Part shown: one piece after another, positions 17,074 through 27,112 of the stretch
Position numbering within the stretch: position 1 is the stretch's first letter
Layout: every line of letters starts with the position of its first letter
From: Moraxella porci DSM 25326
GTDB lineage: Bacteria; Pseudomonadota; Gammaproteobacteria; Pseudomonadales; Moraxellaceae
DNA: 60,429 nt
Reading direction: 5' to 3'
Assembly: GCF_002014855.1 (NCBI RefSeq)
Contig: NZ_MUYV01000003.1
Location: forward strand, 1 to 60,429
Notes under the pieces: generated by a model
Database searches by the model: none
What the model was told of the DNA's origin: nothing
What the model saw: the letters and a program-made list of their open reading frames with translations, nothing else
Translations under genes and position numbers: made by a program

Positions 17074-18234
17074 ATGAACTACACCATCCGCCATCTCTCA
17101 TCTGCCCTGCTACTGACAGGCGGTATCTTATATAGCCAAACTCTCTGGGCATGTGAGCGACCTGAAGTATATGGATATGATTATGTTGATTGCTTGTCGG
17201 ACGGCTTGGCAAAGGTTAAGCGTGATGGTAAATGGGGATTTATTGATAATACTGGTCAGGTGGTAATTCCACCGAAGTATGATTCGGCTTTGTCTTTTAG
17301 TGAAGGATTGGCAAGGGTTTGGCAAAATAACAAATACGGCTTTATTGATAAAACGGGTCAGATAATAATTCCGCTAAACTATGATTTAGCTTGGGATTTT
17401 AGCGAAGGATTGGCAAGCGTTAAGCAAAATGATAAATATGGATTTATGAATAAAACTGGTCAGATAGTGATTCCGCTGAAATATGATTGGGTTTGGGTTT
17501 TTAGCGGTGGATTGGCAGCAGTTCGACAAAATGACAAATACGGCTTTATTGATCAGGCTGGCAAGATGGTAATTCCGCTAAACTATGATGATGCTTGGAA
17601 TTTTAGCGAAGGATTAGCAAGCGTTAAGCAAAATGACAAATATGGATTTATTGATAACACTGGCAAGGTGGTGATTCCACTAAACTATGATTGGGTCGGG
17701 TCTTTTAGCGATGGTTTGGCAATGGTTGAACAAAATAACAACAAAGGATTTATTGATAAGGCTGGTAAAGTGGTGATTCCAATGAAGTATGATGACGCCT
17801 ATTCTTTTAGCGATGGTTTGGCAGCGGTTCAGCAAAATGACAAATGGGGATTTATTGATAAAACTGGCGAGGCAGTGATTCCACTGGAATATGATGAAGT
17901 TGATTTATTTAGTGATGAGTTGGCTGCTGTTAGAAAGCTTGGCAAATGGGGTTTTGTTAATAAAGCCGGTCAGGTCGTAATTCCGCCAGAATATGATCAC
18001 GCCAAGTCTTTTAGCGATGGATTGGCAGCAGTGATGCGAAATAACAAGTGGGGATTTGTTGATAAAACTAGTCAGGTGGTCATACCGTTTCAGTATGATG
18101 AGATTTATCCTTTTGCTGATGGTGTAGCGGGCGTTTTGGATTTATCCATCGGTGAAGCGTTTTATATCAATAAACAAGCTGAGCGCCTTGATTGGTCAGG
18201 TGAACCCATCTTTATTGGCTTTAATGATCAATAA
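17074..18234 (+). CDS. WG-repeat exported protein 1
   Basis: A 386-residue protein with a signal peptide (about residues 1-26, ending LWA before a Cys) and about ten tandem repeats of about 34 residues. The repeat consensus is YDxAxxFSEGLAxVxQNxKxGFIDKTGxVVIPLx, the WG (KWG/KYGFID) repeat. Such repeats form beta-rich solenoids seen in exported or surface proteins of unknown function. The region just after the signal (ACERPEVYGYDYVDC) has two cysteines. The Cys directly after LWA could be lipidated, but the -3 to -1 residues LWA are a poor lipobox. It is a close paralogue of the next gene (same signal peptide HTIRHLSSALLL.GGIL.SQ, same promoter). Confidence 0.85.
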   Translation: MNYTIRHLSSALLLTGGILYSQTLWACERPEVYGYDYVDCLSDGLAKVKRDGKWGFIDNTGQVVIPPKYDSALSFSEGLARVWQNNKYGFIDKTGQIIIPLNYDLAWDFSEGLASVKQNDKYGFMNKTGQIVIPLKYDWVWVFSGGLAAVRQNDKYGFIDQAGKMVIPLNYDDAWNFSEGLASVKQNDKYGFIDNTGKVVIPLNYDWVGSFSDGLAMVEQNNNKGFIDKAGKVVIPMKYDDAYSFSDGLAAVQQNDKWGFIDKTGEAVIPLEYDEVDLFSDELAAVRKLGKWGFVNKAGQVVIPPEYDHAKSFSDGLAAVMRNNKWGFVDKTSQVVIPFQYDEIYPFADGVAGVLDLSIGEAFYINKQAERLDWSGEPIFIGFNDQ

Positions 18235-18269
18235 TCACACAGTCAAACCACCTTTTACAATTCTAAACC

Positions 18270-18307
18270 ACATCCCAAAAGTTAGACAGCTTTTGGGTGT
18301 TTTTTGA
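18270..18307 (+). terminator. terminator between the WG-repeat genes
   Basis: ATCCCAAAAG (18272-18281) pairs with CTTTTGGG at 18290-18297, followed by TGT and a T run. It separates the two paralogues into independent transcription units. Confidence 0.75.
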
Positions 18308-18324
18308 TTGATCATTGATTATAT

Positions 18325-18353
18325 TTGCCCAATTTACCAAAGTCTGATACATT
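18325..18353 (+). promoter_or_regulatory. promoter of WG-repeat gene 2
   Basis: TTGCCC (18325-18330) and TACATT (18348-18353) have the same 17-base spacing as upstream of WG-repeat gene 1. Confidence 0.6.
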
Positions 18354-18385
18354 ATTTATCAAACCATTCTTACCATGGAAAATTT

Positions 18386-19564
18386 ATGAAACGCCCTATC
18401 ACTCATACCATCCGCCATCTCTCATCCGCCCTGCTACTGATAGGCGGTATCTTATGCAGCCAAAATCTCTGGGCGTGTGAGCAACCAGAAGTGCATAGAT
18501 ACGGATTTGTAAGATGCCTTTCTGATGGCTTATCAGGTGTAATTTTACCAAATAATCAATGGGGATTTATTGATAGGACGGGTGAATTGGTTGCTACTGA
18601 TTATGACTCTGTTTGGGATTTTAATGATGGTTTGGCAATGGTGATGAAAGATGGCAAATATGGATTTATCGATACTACTGGTCAAATAGCCATCCAACTG
18701 AAATATGATTGGGCGAATTCTTTTAGTGAGGGATTGGCTGTAGTTGTGCAAAATGATCGATATGGTTTTATTGATAAAACTGGTCAGGTGGTGATTCCGC
18801 TGAAATATGATGGTGCTTATCCTTTTAGTGAAGGGTTAGCAAGTGTTGAGAAGAATGACAAAAGGGGATTTATCGACAAAACTGACAAGGTAATTATCCC
18901 GCTGACTTTTAAGCGGACTTATAATTTTAGCGAAGGACTGGCTGGAGTTTATCAAAATGGCAAATGGGGATTTGTTGATAAAACTGGTCGCATCGTGATT
19001 CCACTGCAATATCATGATGTTAGCTCTTTTAGTGAAGGATTGGCATATGTTGAACAAGAGGACGAATGGGGTTTTATTGATAAATCAGGCAAGCTATTAA
19101 TTCCATTAGCAGAATATTACCATACCGTTTATCCTTTTAATGATGGATTAGCTATAGTTATGAAAAGTGATAAAACTGGACTGATTGACAAGTATGGCAA
19201 GGTAATAGCACCATTGCAGTATGATTATATTGAGCCTTTTGATGATGACCTGACACGGGTAGAGCAAGATGGGAAAGTAGGATTTCTTGATAAATCGGGC
19301 AAAGTAGTGATTCCATTACAGTATGATGATGCTTGGTATTTTTCTGAAGGATTAGCAGCGGTCAAACAAAACGGTAAATACGGCTTTATCAATCAAACTG
19401 GTCAAATTATTATACCATTACAGTATGATGATGCTTATCCTTTTTATAATGATGTTGCAGTTGTTTCGGATTCATCTACTGGCGAATCATTTTATATCAA
19501 TAAACAAGGTGAGCGCCAGTATCAGCTTGGCAAGCCAATATTTTCAAGTGTAGGTAATCAATAA
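18386..19564 (+). CDS. WG-repeat exported protein 2
   Basis: A 392-residue paralogue of the preceding protein, starting MKRPITHTIRHLSSALLLIGG with a signal peptide ending LWA. ATG 18386 is chosen because it aligns with the neighbour's start; a longer frame to 18308 would run over the promoter. It has about ten WG repeats, ending in FYINKQGERQYQLGKPIF, which matches the end of copy 1. Internal repeats are more diverged (for example GLIDKYGKVIAPL, GFLDKSGKVVIPL) and one unit carries an insertion (PLAEYYHTVYPF). Function unknown; the tandem units could change number by recombination. Confidence 0.85.
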   Translation: MKRPITHTIRHLSSALLLIGGILCSQNLWACEQPEVHRYGFVRCLSDGLSGVILPNNQWGFIDRTGELVATDYDSVWDFNDGLAMVMKDGKYGFIDTTGQIAIQLKYDWANSFSEGLAVVVQNDRYGFIDKTGQVVIPLKYDGAYPFSEGLASVEKNDKRGFIDKTDKVIIPLTFKRTYNFSEGLAGVYQNGKWGFVDKTGRIVIPLQYHDVSSFSEGLAYVEQEDEWGFIDKSGKLLIPLAEYYHTVYPFNDGLAIVMKSDKTGLIDKYGKVIAPLQYDYIEPFDDDLTRVEQDGKVGFLDKSGKVVIPLQYDDAWYFSEGLAAVKQNGKYGFINQTGQIIIPLQYDDAYPFYNDVAVVSDSSTGESFYINKQGERQYQLGKPIFSSVGNQ

Positions 19565-19579
19565 TCACACACAGCCCAA

Positions 19580-19612
19580 CCACCTTGTATAATCCATACA
19601 AGGTGGCTTTGT
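19580..19612. terminator. terminator after WG-repeat gene 2
   Basis: CCACCTTGTAT (19580-19590) pairs with ATACAAGGTGG (19596-19606) over a 5-base loop, followed by CTTTGTT. It lies 4 bases from the stop of the converging M3 peptidase gene and may serve both. Confidence 0.75.
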
Positions 19613-19615
19613 TGC

Positions 19616-21769
19616 TTATTGAATCCCATAATTGGCAAGTAAGGCATCGAGTTTTGGCGCTCGACCACGATACTCGACATACAGATCCATCGGCGGACGA
19701 GAACCGCCTTGGGCTAGGATGGTATCTTCTAGGCGTTTACCAGTGACTGGGTTTAGCACGCCCTCTTCTTCAAACTTAGCAAAACCGTCATTGGCCAGTA
19801 GCTCCGACCACAGATAGCTATAATAGCCTGCTGCATAGCCACCGGAGAAAATATGCGTAAATGAATTTGGGCGACGCACATAGTCAGGCAGTGTCAGCAC
19901 ACCCACCTCACGACTGACCGCCAAGAACAGCTCTTGCGCCCAGTTCTCTGGCTTATCAGCAGTGTATTCGATATTGGCTTTCATATCAAAGATGCCAAAC
20001 TCCAGTTGACGAATCAGATTGAACGCCCCTTGATAGTGCTTGGCTTCGAGCAGTTTATCAAGTAGCTCGGCAGGTAGTGGCTCACCTGTTTGATAGTGCG
20101 ATGAGATGTATGGCAGTGTCGTGCGATTAAAGGTAAAGCCCTCCATCAGCTGACTAGGTACTTCGACCGCATCCCACGGCACGCCATTTAGCCCTGTCAC
20201 GCCCTGAATATCCATCTGTGTCAGCATCAGATGCACGCCATGCCCAAATTCATGGAATAAGGTCGTCACTTCATCATGCAGTAGCAATGACGGCTCGCCA
20301 TCGGCAGGCTTGCGAAAATTCCCCACAAGCACCGCCACAGGCAGCTGCACACTGCCATCAGCATGGCGGATACGGTCAATCGCTGTACTCATCCACGCTC
20401 CGCCACGCTTATTCTCACGGGCATACAGGTCAAGATAAAACGATGCTTTGTGCTGACTGGATGCATCATACACTTCAAAGAACTTCACCGACGGATCCCA
20501 CACATCTGCCGACGCAAGACGAATGGTGATACCAAACAGACGCTTGGCAATCTCAAATAGCCCTGCCAAGACCTTCTCTTCTGGGAAGTATTCACGCAAA
20601 GTCTCTTTATCAAAATCGTATAATTTCGCCTTGTGCTTCTCGGTATAATAGGCGATATCCCATGGGTTTAGCGTATCGATACCGTATTCGCTCTTGGCAA
20701 AGGCGGCCAGCTCATCATACTGCGCTTGTGCCTTGGCACGGCTACGTTTGGCAAGTCCATCAAGAAACTCCATCACTTGTGCAGGACTGTCCGCCATCTT
20801 GGTCGCCAGTGAATATTCGGCATAGTTATCAAAGCCAAGTAGTTTTGCCATTTGTAGGCGTAACTTTAGGATTTCGGCGATGACAGGATTATTATTCCAT
20901 TTGCCTGCATTTGGCCCGACATCGGATGCACGAGTGGCAAATGCCTCATACATCTCTTGGCGAAGTTTGCCATCATCAGCATAGTTCATCACCGCCAAAT
21001 AGCTTGGTGTATCAAGACCGATGCGATAACCAGTTTCGCCTTTTTCTGTCGCTTTTTGTTTGGCGCTTGCCAGTGCTGATTCGTTGAGCCCTTTTAGTGC
21101 ATCAGCATCAAGCGTCTTATGCCAGCCGTTGGTCGCATCAAGTACATGATTGCTAAACTGTGTGGATAGCTCGGATAGGCGGCTATTGATTTTTGCCAGT
21201 TTCTGCTGATCGCCATCAGACAGTCCAATGCCTGATAAGCGAAAATCCATCAAAGTATCATCGATCGCTTTTTGTTTGGGTGTGTCAAGTGTGGCAAATT
21301 CTGCTGAATTCTTGATCGCCATCACCTGCCGATACAATCCTTTGTGCATCCCGCGCCATGTCGAATAGTCGCTTAATCGCTTTTGAGCATCGCCATAGGC
21401 TGCTCGCATCGCATCGTCATTACGCACTGAGTGCAAATTCGCCACCGCAGACCATGCTTTGGATAGTTTATCATCAATATCCAGCAGCGAATAATAATAG
21501 CGATCCCATGAGATTGGTGAAATGGCAGCGATGTCATCGATGGTTTTTTTGGATTGATTGATCAAAAAATCCATCGCAGGCACGACATCGGCGGCACTGA
21601 TTTTGGTGTATTTTGGTAAACCGCTAAAATCAAGTAGCGGATTACCCATCAGCTCATCGGGGATTTGCAGTGCGACGCTTGGCACAGCAGCGGAAGCGAT
21701 TTTTGGCAAACCCACCAAGTTTAGTGCCATCAATGATAATCCGCCTTGTAATACTTGTCTGCGATTCAT
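19616..21769 (-). CDS. M3 family metallopeptidase (dipeptidyl carboxypeptidase / oligopeptidase A type)
   Basis: A 717-residue zinc peptidase. The HEFGH motif of the thermolysin-like site lies in TTLFHEFGHGVHLML, and the downstream Glu in PSQLMEGF completes it. The N-terminus MNRRQVLQGGLSLMALNLVG ... IASAA is a Tat-like signal (RRQVLQ followed by a hydrophobic stretch), so the enzyme is probably exported to the periplasm, where Dcp-type enzymes trim peptides. The C-terminal MDLYVEYRGRAPKLDALLANYGI is typical of Dcp. Cofactor-less enzymes seldom need Tat export, so the signal may also work via Sec. Confidence 0.92.
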   Translation of the reverse strand: MNRRQVLQGGLSLMALNLVGLPKIASAAVPSVALQIPDELMGNPLLDFSGLPKYTKISAADVVPAMDFLINQSKKTIDDIAAISPISWDRYYYSLLDIDDKLSKAWSAVANLHSVRNDDAMRAAYGDAQKRLSDYSTWRGMHKGLYRQVMAIKNSAEFATLDTPKQKAIDDTLMDFRLSGIGLSDGDQQKLAKINSRLSELSTQFSNHVLDATNGWHKTLDADALKGLNESALASAKQKATEKGETGYRIGLDTPSYLAVMNYADDGKLRQEMYEAFATRASDVGPNAGKWNNNPVIAEILKLRLQMAKLLGFDNYAEYSLATKMADSPAQVMEFLDGLAKRSRAKAQAQYDELAAFAKSEYGIDTLNPWDIAYYTEKHKAKLYDFDKETLREYFPEEKVLAGLFEIAKRLFGITIRLASADVWDPSVKFFEVYDASSQHKASFYLDLYARENKRGGAWMSTAIDRIRHADGSVQLPVAVLVGNFRKPADGEPSLLLHDEVTTLFHEFGHGVHLMLTQMDIQGVTGLNGVPWDAVEVPSQLMEGFTFNRTTLPYISSHYQTGEPLPAELLDKLLEAKHYQGAFNLIRQLEFGIFDMKANIEYTADKPENWAQELFLAVSREVGVLTLPDYVRRPNSFTHIFSGGYAAGYYSYLWSELLANDGFAKFEEEGVLNPVTGKRLEDTILAQGGSRPPMDLYVEYRGRAPKLDALLANYGIQ

Positions 21770-21863
21770 GATAATTCCTTATAATTTAATTACGATACAC
21801 AGTATCCAAATTTATCTAGTAGGATACACAGCCCAAGCCAAAAACCAGTAGCTTTCATCGGCA

Positions 21864-22238
21864 TTAAGCTTGCTGATAAGTTGCCATCAGATCGGCTTTG
21901 TTGGCATCATCGACCGCCAAGGCATAGACCCACGCCTGCTCTTGGCGACCATCAGCCATCGTCACCATGACCCGTGTACGCACATAGCCCTCACCTTCAA
22001 AGTCATCCAGTGCCTGCCAGTGGTTTGGCAGATTCTCAGATTTGAATAAATAACCCTGCACCACTTGGCCACGCTCATCAGGAATGATGGCAGGAAAACC
22101 TTCGGCCGCGCCCCACCCTTGTGGAATCAACACGCCTGTCATGCTCGCCGTCTCAAAGCTGCCAGCGATATTAGCCAGCCAATGATGATTGCTGCGATTT
22201 GGCGCCAGTGTGCCATAGACAAACAGTTGATTTAGCAT
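21864..22238 (-). CDS. gamma-glutamylcyclotransferase-family protein
   Basis: A 124-residue AIG2/GGCT-fold protein. The N-terminus LNQLFVYGTLAPNR carries the YGTL nucleotide-fold loop; the acidic residue in LDDFEGEGYVRTRVMV is the expected catalytic Glu. GGAG precedes ATG 22238; a longer in-frame extension to 22292 overlaps the terminator and is rejected. Members form 5-oxoproline from gamma-glutamyl amines, but bacterial substrates are largely unknown. Confidence 0.85.
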   Translation of the reverse strand: MLNQLFVYGTLAPNRSNHHWLANIAGSFETASMTGVLIPQGWGAAEGFPAIIPDERGQVVQGYLFKSENLPNHWQALDDFEGEGYVRTRVMVTMADGRQEQAWVYALAVDDANKADLMATYQQA

Positions 22239-22280
22239 ACCAAACTCCGATCGTTTTTTTGGCATTGTAGCACAGCCAAA

Positions 22281-22311
22281 ACACAAAAGCATCCCGAAGG
22301 ATGCTTTGTGG
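22281..22311 (-). terminator. terminator of the acrA-acrB-oprM operon
   Basis: CACAAAAGCATCC pairs with AGGATGCTTTGTG around a 3-5 base loop; on the minus strand it is followed by TTTTGTGTTTT. It lies 24 bases past the oprM stop. Confidence 0.75.
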
Positions 22312-22334
22312 CTGATACCTGATCAAACAACAGC

Positions 22335-23942
22335 TTAGCGCGGCTGGGTCGCTGGCGTCGTCTGTGGCTCAGGCTGAGTGATTTGTACACCAGTGCCATT
22401 TTCGATGGTGGTTGGTGCTACAGGCTGATTGGCTGCCAGTTCTGCAGTACGCATCGCTTCTTTTTGGCGATTAAACTCAGTGATCTGTTCAGCGGTCAGA
22501 TTCGCTCCACCGCCTAGCACTTGATACAGCTGAATTTGGCTCACCAGCTTTGCCAATTCTAATTGCAAAATGCTTTGTTGATTGGCAAACAATGAGCGCT
22601 CAGCATCCAGTACGGTCAGATAATTATCCAAGCCCGAACGAAAACGCGCATAAGCAATGTCATAAGTCTGGCGGTAGTTATCTTGAAGTCGTACTTGCGC
22701 ATCGATGCGCTGACCCAAAGTGGCGCGCTCAGCCAACACATCAGAGACCTCTTTAAAGGCGTTTTGGATGGCTTTTTCGTAATTGACCAAAGCTGATTTT
22801 TGAGCAACTTGCGCCACTTCATGATTGGCACGACGGGCGCCTGCATCAAAAATCGGCAAGCTGATGCTTGGGCCAAATGACCAGCCAAAGGCACCAGATT
22901 CTAAAAGATTATCCAAACTGCCGCTGCTAAAGCCAATGTTCGACGCCAAAGAGATCGACGGGAAATAAGCAGCACGAGCGACATTGATGTTCGCGCCAGC
23001 AGCTTTTAAGTTGTGTTCCGCTTGGACAATGTCAGGGCGATAATACAAGAGCTCACTCGGCAAACCTGTGCTGAACAAGGTCTGCGAGGTGATGTTACCG
23101 ATGTGCATATCCCGACCGATCATCGGCAAAAGCTCATTCGGCACAGGTCGGCCGATCAACAGCTGCAAGGCATTGCGCGCCTGCAAGATCGCAGTATCAG
23201 CGCTATAGACCGCCAATCGCGCCGACTCCAGAGAGCTGGCCGCTTGCAAGCTTGGTGACTTAGAATCGATGCCAGCCTCGAAGCGTTTTTGGGTGATCAT
23301 CATCGCATGCTCGCGCGTCTGTAGTGTCTGCTCGGCAAGCTGGCGCTGTGCAAGCGCGTGTGCCAGATTGACATAGCCTTGAGCTACGCTTGAGATGATG
23401 GAGATTTGCGCAGCATCTTTGGCGGCATTGGTCGCCAGATACTGATGCAGCGCTTGCTCTTTTTGGCTGGCGACTTTGCCCCACAGATCCAGCTCATAGC
23501 TACTCATTGCCAAGCCGACATTATAAGCGGTGGCTGGATTGACATCACCACGGTTATTTGTATTTGCTGAACGAGTCGCGCCACCTGATGCACCGACCTT
23601 AGGCCATGCATTGGTCTCAGTGATTTGGTACTGAGCGCGCGCCGACTGTACCGCTAAGATGGCTGACTGCAAATCTTTATTGTTATTCAAAGCCAACTCG
23701 ATCAGAGCTTTGAGCTTAGGATCGGTATAAAAATCTTGCCAGCGTACAGATGCCACACTCGGTGCTTCCACTGCGCTGATGGTATCAGCATCATAGACTT
23801 GATAAGCTTTATCCATATCAACTTTTGGCTGTGCGACCACAGGGATACTGGTGTCAATTTTCTTTGGAATGGTGCTACACGCTGTCATACTGACAGCGAG
23901 TGCAGACAATGCAAAGATACGCAAAGTTTGAGTTGTTTTCAT
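22335..23942 (-). CDS. oprM: RND efflux outer-membrane lipoprotein (OprM/NodT family)
   Basis: A 535-residue outer-membrane channel. The signal ends in the lipobox SMTAC, so the mature N-terminal Cys is lipidated. Two OEP domains follow, with typical LxxSxYELDLWGKV and GPSISLPIFDAGARRA motifs and long alpha-helical tunnel segments. AGGAAAA lies upstream of ATG 23942; a longer frame to 23978 would overlap acrB. A proline/glutamine/threonine-rich tail ends the protein. It is third in the acrA-acrB-oprM operon, 13 bases after acrB. Moraxella catarrhalis carries an AcrAB-OprM pump of the same layout. Confidence 0.93.
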   Translation of the reverse strand: MKTTQTLRIFALSALAVSMTACSTIPKKIDTSIPVVAQPKVDMDKAYQVYDADTISAVEAPSVASVRWQDFYTDPKLKALIELALNNNKDLQSAILAVQSARAQYQITETNAWPKVGASGGATRSANTNNRGDVNPATAYNVGLAMSSYELDLWGKVASQKEQALHQYLATNAAKDAAQISIISSVAQGYVNLAHALAQRQLAEQTLQTREHAMMITQKRFEAGIDSKSPSLQAASSLESARLAVYSADTAILQARNALQLLIGRPVPNELLPMIGRDMHIGNITSQTLFSTGLPSELLYYRPDIVQAEHNLKAAGANINVARAAYFPSISLASNIGFSSGSLDNLLESGAFGWSFGPSISLPIFDAGARRANHEVAQVAQKSALVNYEKAIQNAFKEVSDVLAERATLGQRIDAQVRLQDNYRQTYDIAYARFRSGLDNYLTVLDAERSLFANQQSILQLELAKLVSQIQLYQVLGGGANLTAEQITEFNRQKEAMRTAELAANQPVAPTTIENGTGVQITQPEPQTTPATQPR

Positions 23943-23955
23943 ATATTTTCCTGAA

Positions 23956-26900
23956 TTATTTGGCTGTGGTGCTGACATCTTTTTGCTTGAGCGGGAATAA
24001 GGTTCTCACCCATACATAGAACATCGGGATAAAGAACACGCCCAGCAAGGTTGCGGTAATCACCCCACCAAGTACGCTTGTACCAACGGCATTTTGACTG
24101 CCCGAGCCTGCACCTTTTGCCAAGTATAATGGCACAACACCAATACCAAATGCAAGTGATGTCATGATAATTGGGCGCAAACGCATACGAGCTGCCTGCA
24201 TCACTGCTTCTTTGAGCGATTTGCCTGACTCTTGAAGCTCTTTGGCAAACTCAATAATCAAAATGGCGTTTTTGGCGGATAGACCGACGACGGTCAACAG
24301 ACCCACTTGCAAGTACACGTCATTGCTAAGCCCATGCACTTTGGTCAACAGCACCGCACCCAAGACACCCAGTGGAATCACCAGCAGCACCGAGAATGGG
24401 ATTGACCAGCTTTCGTACAATGCTGCCAAGCACAAGAAGACCACCAAGACCGCCAATGCATACAGTAGCGGCGCTTGACCACCTGATTTGAGCTCTTCTA
24501 ATGATAGTCCAGTCCACTCAATACCCACGCCTTCTGGTAGTTGCTTCGCCAGATTCTCCATCTCAGCCATCGCATCGCCCGAGCTCTTGCCCGGTACAGC
24601 ATTGCCCGATAGCTCCATCGATGGTACGCCATTATAACGACCGACGCTTGGGCTAGCGTACTCCCATTCGCTCGTTGCAAAAGCACTATACGGCACCATC
24701 TGACCATCGTTATTACGCACATACCATTTGCCAATATCTTCTGGTATCACACGACTATCAGGCTCACCTTGCATATAGACTTTTTTGATACGGCCACGGT
24801 CAATGAAATCATTGACATAGCTACTACCCCATGCCATTGCAAGTGTTGAGTTAATATTGCTTGCAGGGATGCCAAGCACTGCTGCCTTTTCATAATCAAC
24901 ATTGAGTTTTAGCTTTGGTGCATCTTCTTGACCGCCAGGGCGGACACCTGTCACCACTTGGCTTTGGGATGCCATGCCAAGTAACATATTGCGTGCTTCG
25001 AGCAGTTTTTCACGACCAACACCACCATTATCTTTAACCTGCAAGTTAAAGCCGTTTGAGTTACCAAAACCCATAATCGCAGGCGGTGCCATTGAAATTA
25101 CCATACTTGCTTCAGGAATGGTCATATTCATCATCATGGCACGATTGGCGATATTTGCCGCGGCATTCTCATCGCCCGTACGCTCGCTCCAGTCTTTGAG
25201 CTTGATGAACGCCATACCCATGTTTTGACCACTACCCATAAAGCTAAAGCCAGTAATCGAAAATACGCTTTCGACATTCTTTTCTTCTTGGGTTTGATAA
25301 TACTGACGAACCTTGTCCATCACTGCTGAAGTCTTATCTTCGGTTGTGCCTGCTGGCATCTGCACCATCGCAAATAGCACGCCTTGGTCCTCTTCAGGGA
25401 CAAACGCGCTTGGCAGACGCACAAAGAAAAAGCCAAGTACAGCAATAATCGCCGCATAGACAACGACATAAATCAGCTTGGCATTAAAGGTTTTGCCAAC
25501 AAATTTTTCATAACCGCTACTTGCCTTATAAAAAGCACGGTTAAACCAACCAAAAAAGCCTTTTTGGGTTTGAATATCATGGTGTTTTTTGCGCTTAAGA
25601 ATCGACACGCACAGTGCAGGCGTAAATACCAACGCCACAATCGCCGACAGCACCATACTGGTAATCAGCGTCACAGCAAATTGACGATAAATCACCCCTG
25701 TTGAGCCACCAAAGAAAATCATCGGAACAAACACCACTGACAAAATCAGCGCAATACCGATAACCACTTTGCTAATCTCACGCATCGATTCGGTGGTCGC
25801 TTCGATGACGGACATTTGCGGATTTTCTTCGAGCAGACGCTCAACGTTCTCAACCACAACAATCGCATCATCGACCAGCAAACCAATAGCAAGCACCATC
25901 GCAAACATGGTCAAGATATTGATACTCATGCCAAATACGGACAGCACAGCAAATGTACCTAGAATTACCACAGGCACGGCTAGTGTAGGAATAATGGTCG
26001 CGCGCCAGTTTTGTAGGAACAAGAACATCACCACAAATACCAGTGCAATCGCTTCAAGTAGCGTCTTGACCACCTGCTCAATAGACAGACGGACAAATGG
26101 CGTGGTATCAAATGGCACAACATAGGTCAAGCCTTTTGGAAAGTTGGCTGACATTTGAGTCATTTTATCTTCGACCGCCTGACGCACTTCAAGCGCATTA
26201 GCACCAGATGCTAGGCTGATTGCCATACCTGCAGCGGTTTTACCATTGTACTTGGTGTTACTTGAATAATCTTGAGAGCCAAGTTCCACACGGGCGACAT
26301 CTTTTAGATATACCTTTGCCCCTGCGGTATCAGTTTTTAGCAGAATATTTTCAAACTCTTCTGGAGTCTGCATCAGGCTTTGAACGCCAATACTAGCACT
26401 AATCAAAGCACGCTCATTATTGGTCGGTAGGCTTGCCAACTGACCTGCTGAGACTTGCACATTCTGCGACTGAATCGCCGCTGAGACATCAGATGGCATT
26501 AGGTTATAGGCACGTAGCTTGGCAGGGTCTAGCCAAATGCGCATCGCATAAGATGAACCAAACACCTCTACTGAACCCACGCCCTCGACACGGCTTAGAC
26601 CATCAACAATATTGGTATTAAGATAATCACCAATATCCGCCTCATCCATACTGTCATCTTCTGAGACAAAGCCATAAACCATCAAAAAGCCACTGGATGA
26701 CTTATTGACCGAGACGCCTTGACGCTGCACACTTTCTGGTAATGAACTGGTCGCTGATTGTAGTTTGTTTTGCACTTGGACTTGTGCTGTATCAGGGTCA
26801 GTACCACTTTCAAAGGTAAGCGTAACGCTTGCTTGACCGTTTGCAGATGAGCTAGATGACATATACATCAAACCATCCAAGCCTTTCATCTGTTGCTCAA

Positions 26901-27093
26901 TCACCTGCGTCACTGAGTTTTCGATGGTCTGTGCATCAGCACCTGGATAGACAGCGGACACCTGTACAGTTGGGGGTGCAATCTGCGGATACTGCTCAAT
27001 AGGCAATCCACGAATGGACAAAATACCCACCAACATAATCAATAATGCAATGACCCAAGCAAAAATCGGTCTTTGAATAAAAAATCGAGACAT
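23956..27093 (-). CDS. acrB: RND multidrug efflux pump, inner-membrane transporter (AcrB/MexB type)
   Basis: A 1045-residue HAE1-family RND transporter of normal length. It starts MSRFFIQRPIFAWVIALLIMLVGILSI and has about twelve helices and two large periplasmic loops. The proton-relay residues are present: the Asp pair in GLLVDDAIVVVENV (TM4) and the Lys in LSAKNAILIIEF (TM10). It exports amphipathic drugs, dyes and detergents in exchange for protons, as a trimer with the adaptor and OprM. It lies 19 bases after acrA. Confidence 0.96.
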   Translation of the reverse strand: MSRFFIQRPIFAWVIALLIMLVGILSIRGLPIEQYPQIAPPTVQVSAVYPGADAQTIENSVTQVIEQQMKGLDGLMYMSSSSSANGQASVTLTFESGTDPDTAQVQVQNKLQSATSSLPESVQRQGVSVNKSSSGFLMVYGFVSEDDSMDEADIGDYLNTNIVDGLSRVEGVGSVEVFGSSYAMRIWLDPAKLRAYNLMPSDVSAAIQSQNVQVSAGQLASLPTNNERALISASIGVQSLMQTPEEFENILLKTDTAGAKVYLKDVARVELGSQDYSSNTKYNGKTAAGMAISLASGANALEVRQAVEDKMTQMSANFPKGLTYVVPFDTTPFVRLSIEQVVKTLLEAIALVFVVMFLFLQNWRATIIPTLAVPVVILGTFAVLSVFGMSINILTMFAMVLAIGLLVDDAIVVVENVERLLEENPQMSVIEATTESMREISKVVIGIALILSVVFVPMIFFGGSTGVIYRQFAVTLITSMVLSAIVALVFTPALCVSILKRKKHHDIQTQKGFFGWFNRAFYKASSGYEKFVGKTFNAKLIYVVVYAAIIAVLGFFFVRLPSAFVPEEDQGVLFAMVQMPAGTTEDKTSAVMDKVRQYYQTQEEKNVESVFSITGFSFMGSGQNMGMAFIKLKDWSERTGDENAAANIANRAMMMNMTIPEASMVISMAPPAIMGFGNSNGFNLQVKDNGGVGREKLLEARNMLLGMASQSQVVTGVRPGGQEDAPKLKLNVDYEKAAVLGIPASNINSTLAMAWGSSYVNDFIDRGRIKKVYMQGEPDSRVIPEDIGKWYVRNNDGQMVPYSAFATSEWEYASPSVGRYNGVPSMELSGNAVPGKSSGDAMAEMENLAKQLPEGVGIEWTGLSLEELKSGGQAPLLYALAVLVVFLCLAALYESWSIPFSVLLVIPLGVLGAVLLTKVHGLSNDVYLQVGLLTVVGLSAKNAILIIEFAKELQESGKSLKEAVMQAARMRLRPIIMTSLAFGIGVVPLYLAKGAGSGSQNAVGTSVLGGVITATLLGVFFIPMFYVWVRTLFPLKQKDVSTTAK

Positions 27094-27112
27094 AAATTAC
27101 CTATTTGTTGGG

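Noticed and set aside
17074..19564. CRISPR-like regular repeats
   Set aside because: The regular DNA repeats encode the WG protein repeats in frame; there are no spacers or cas genes.
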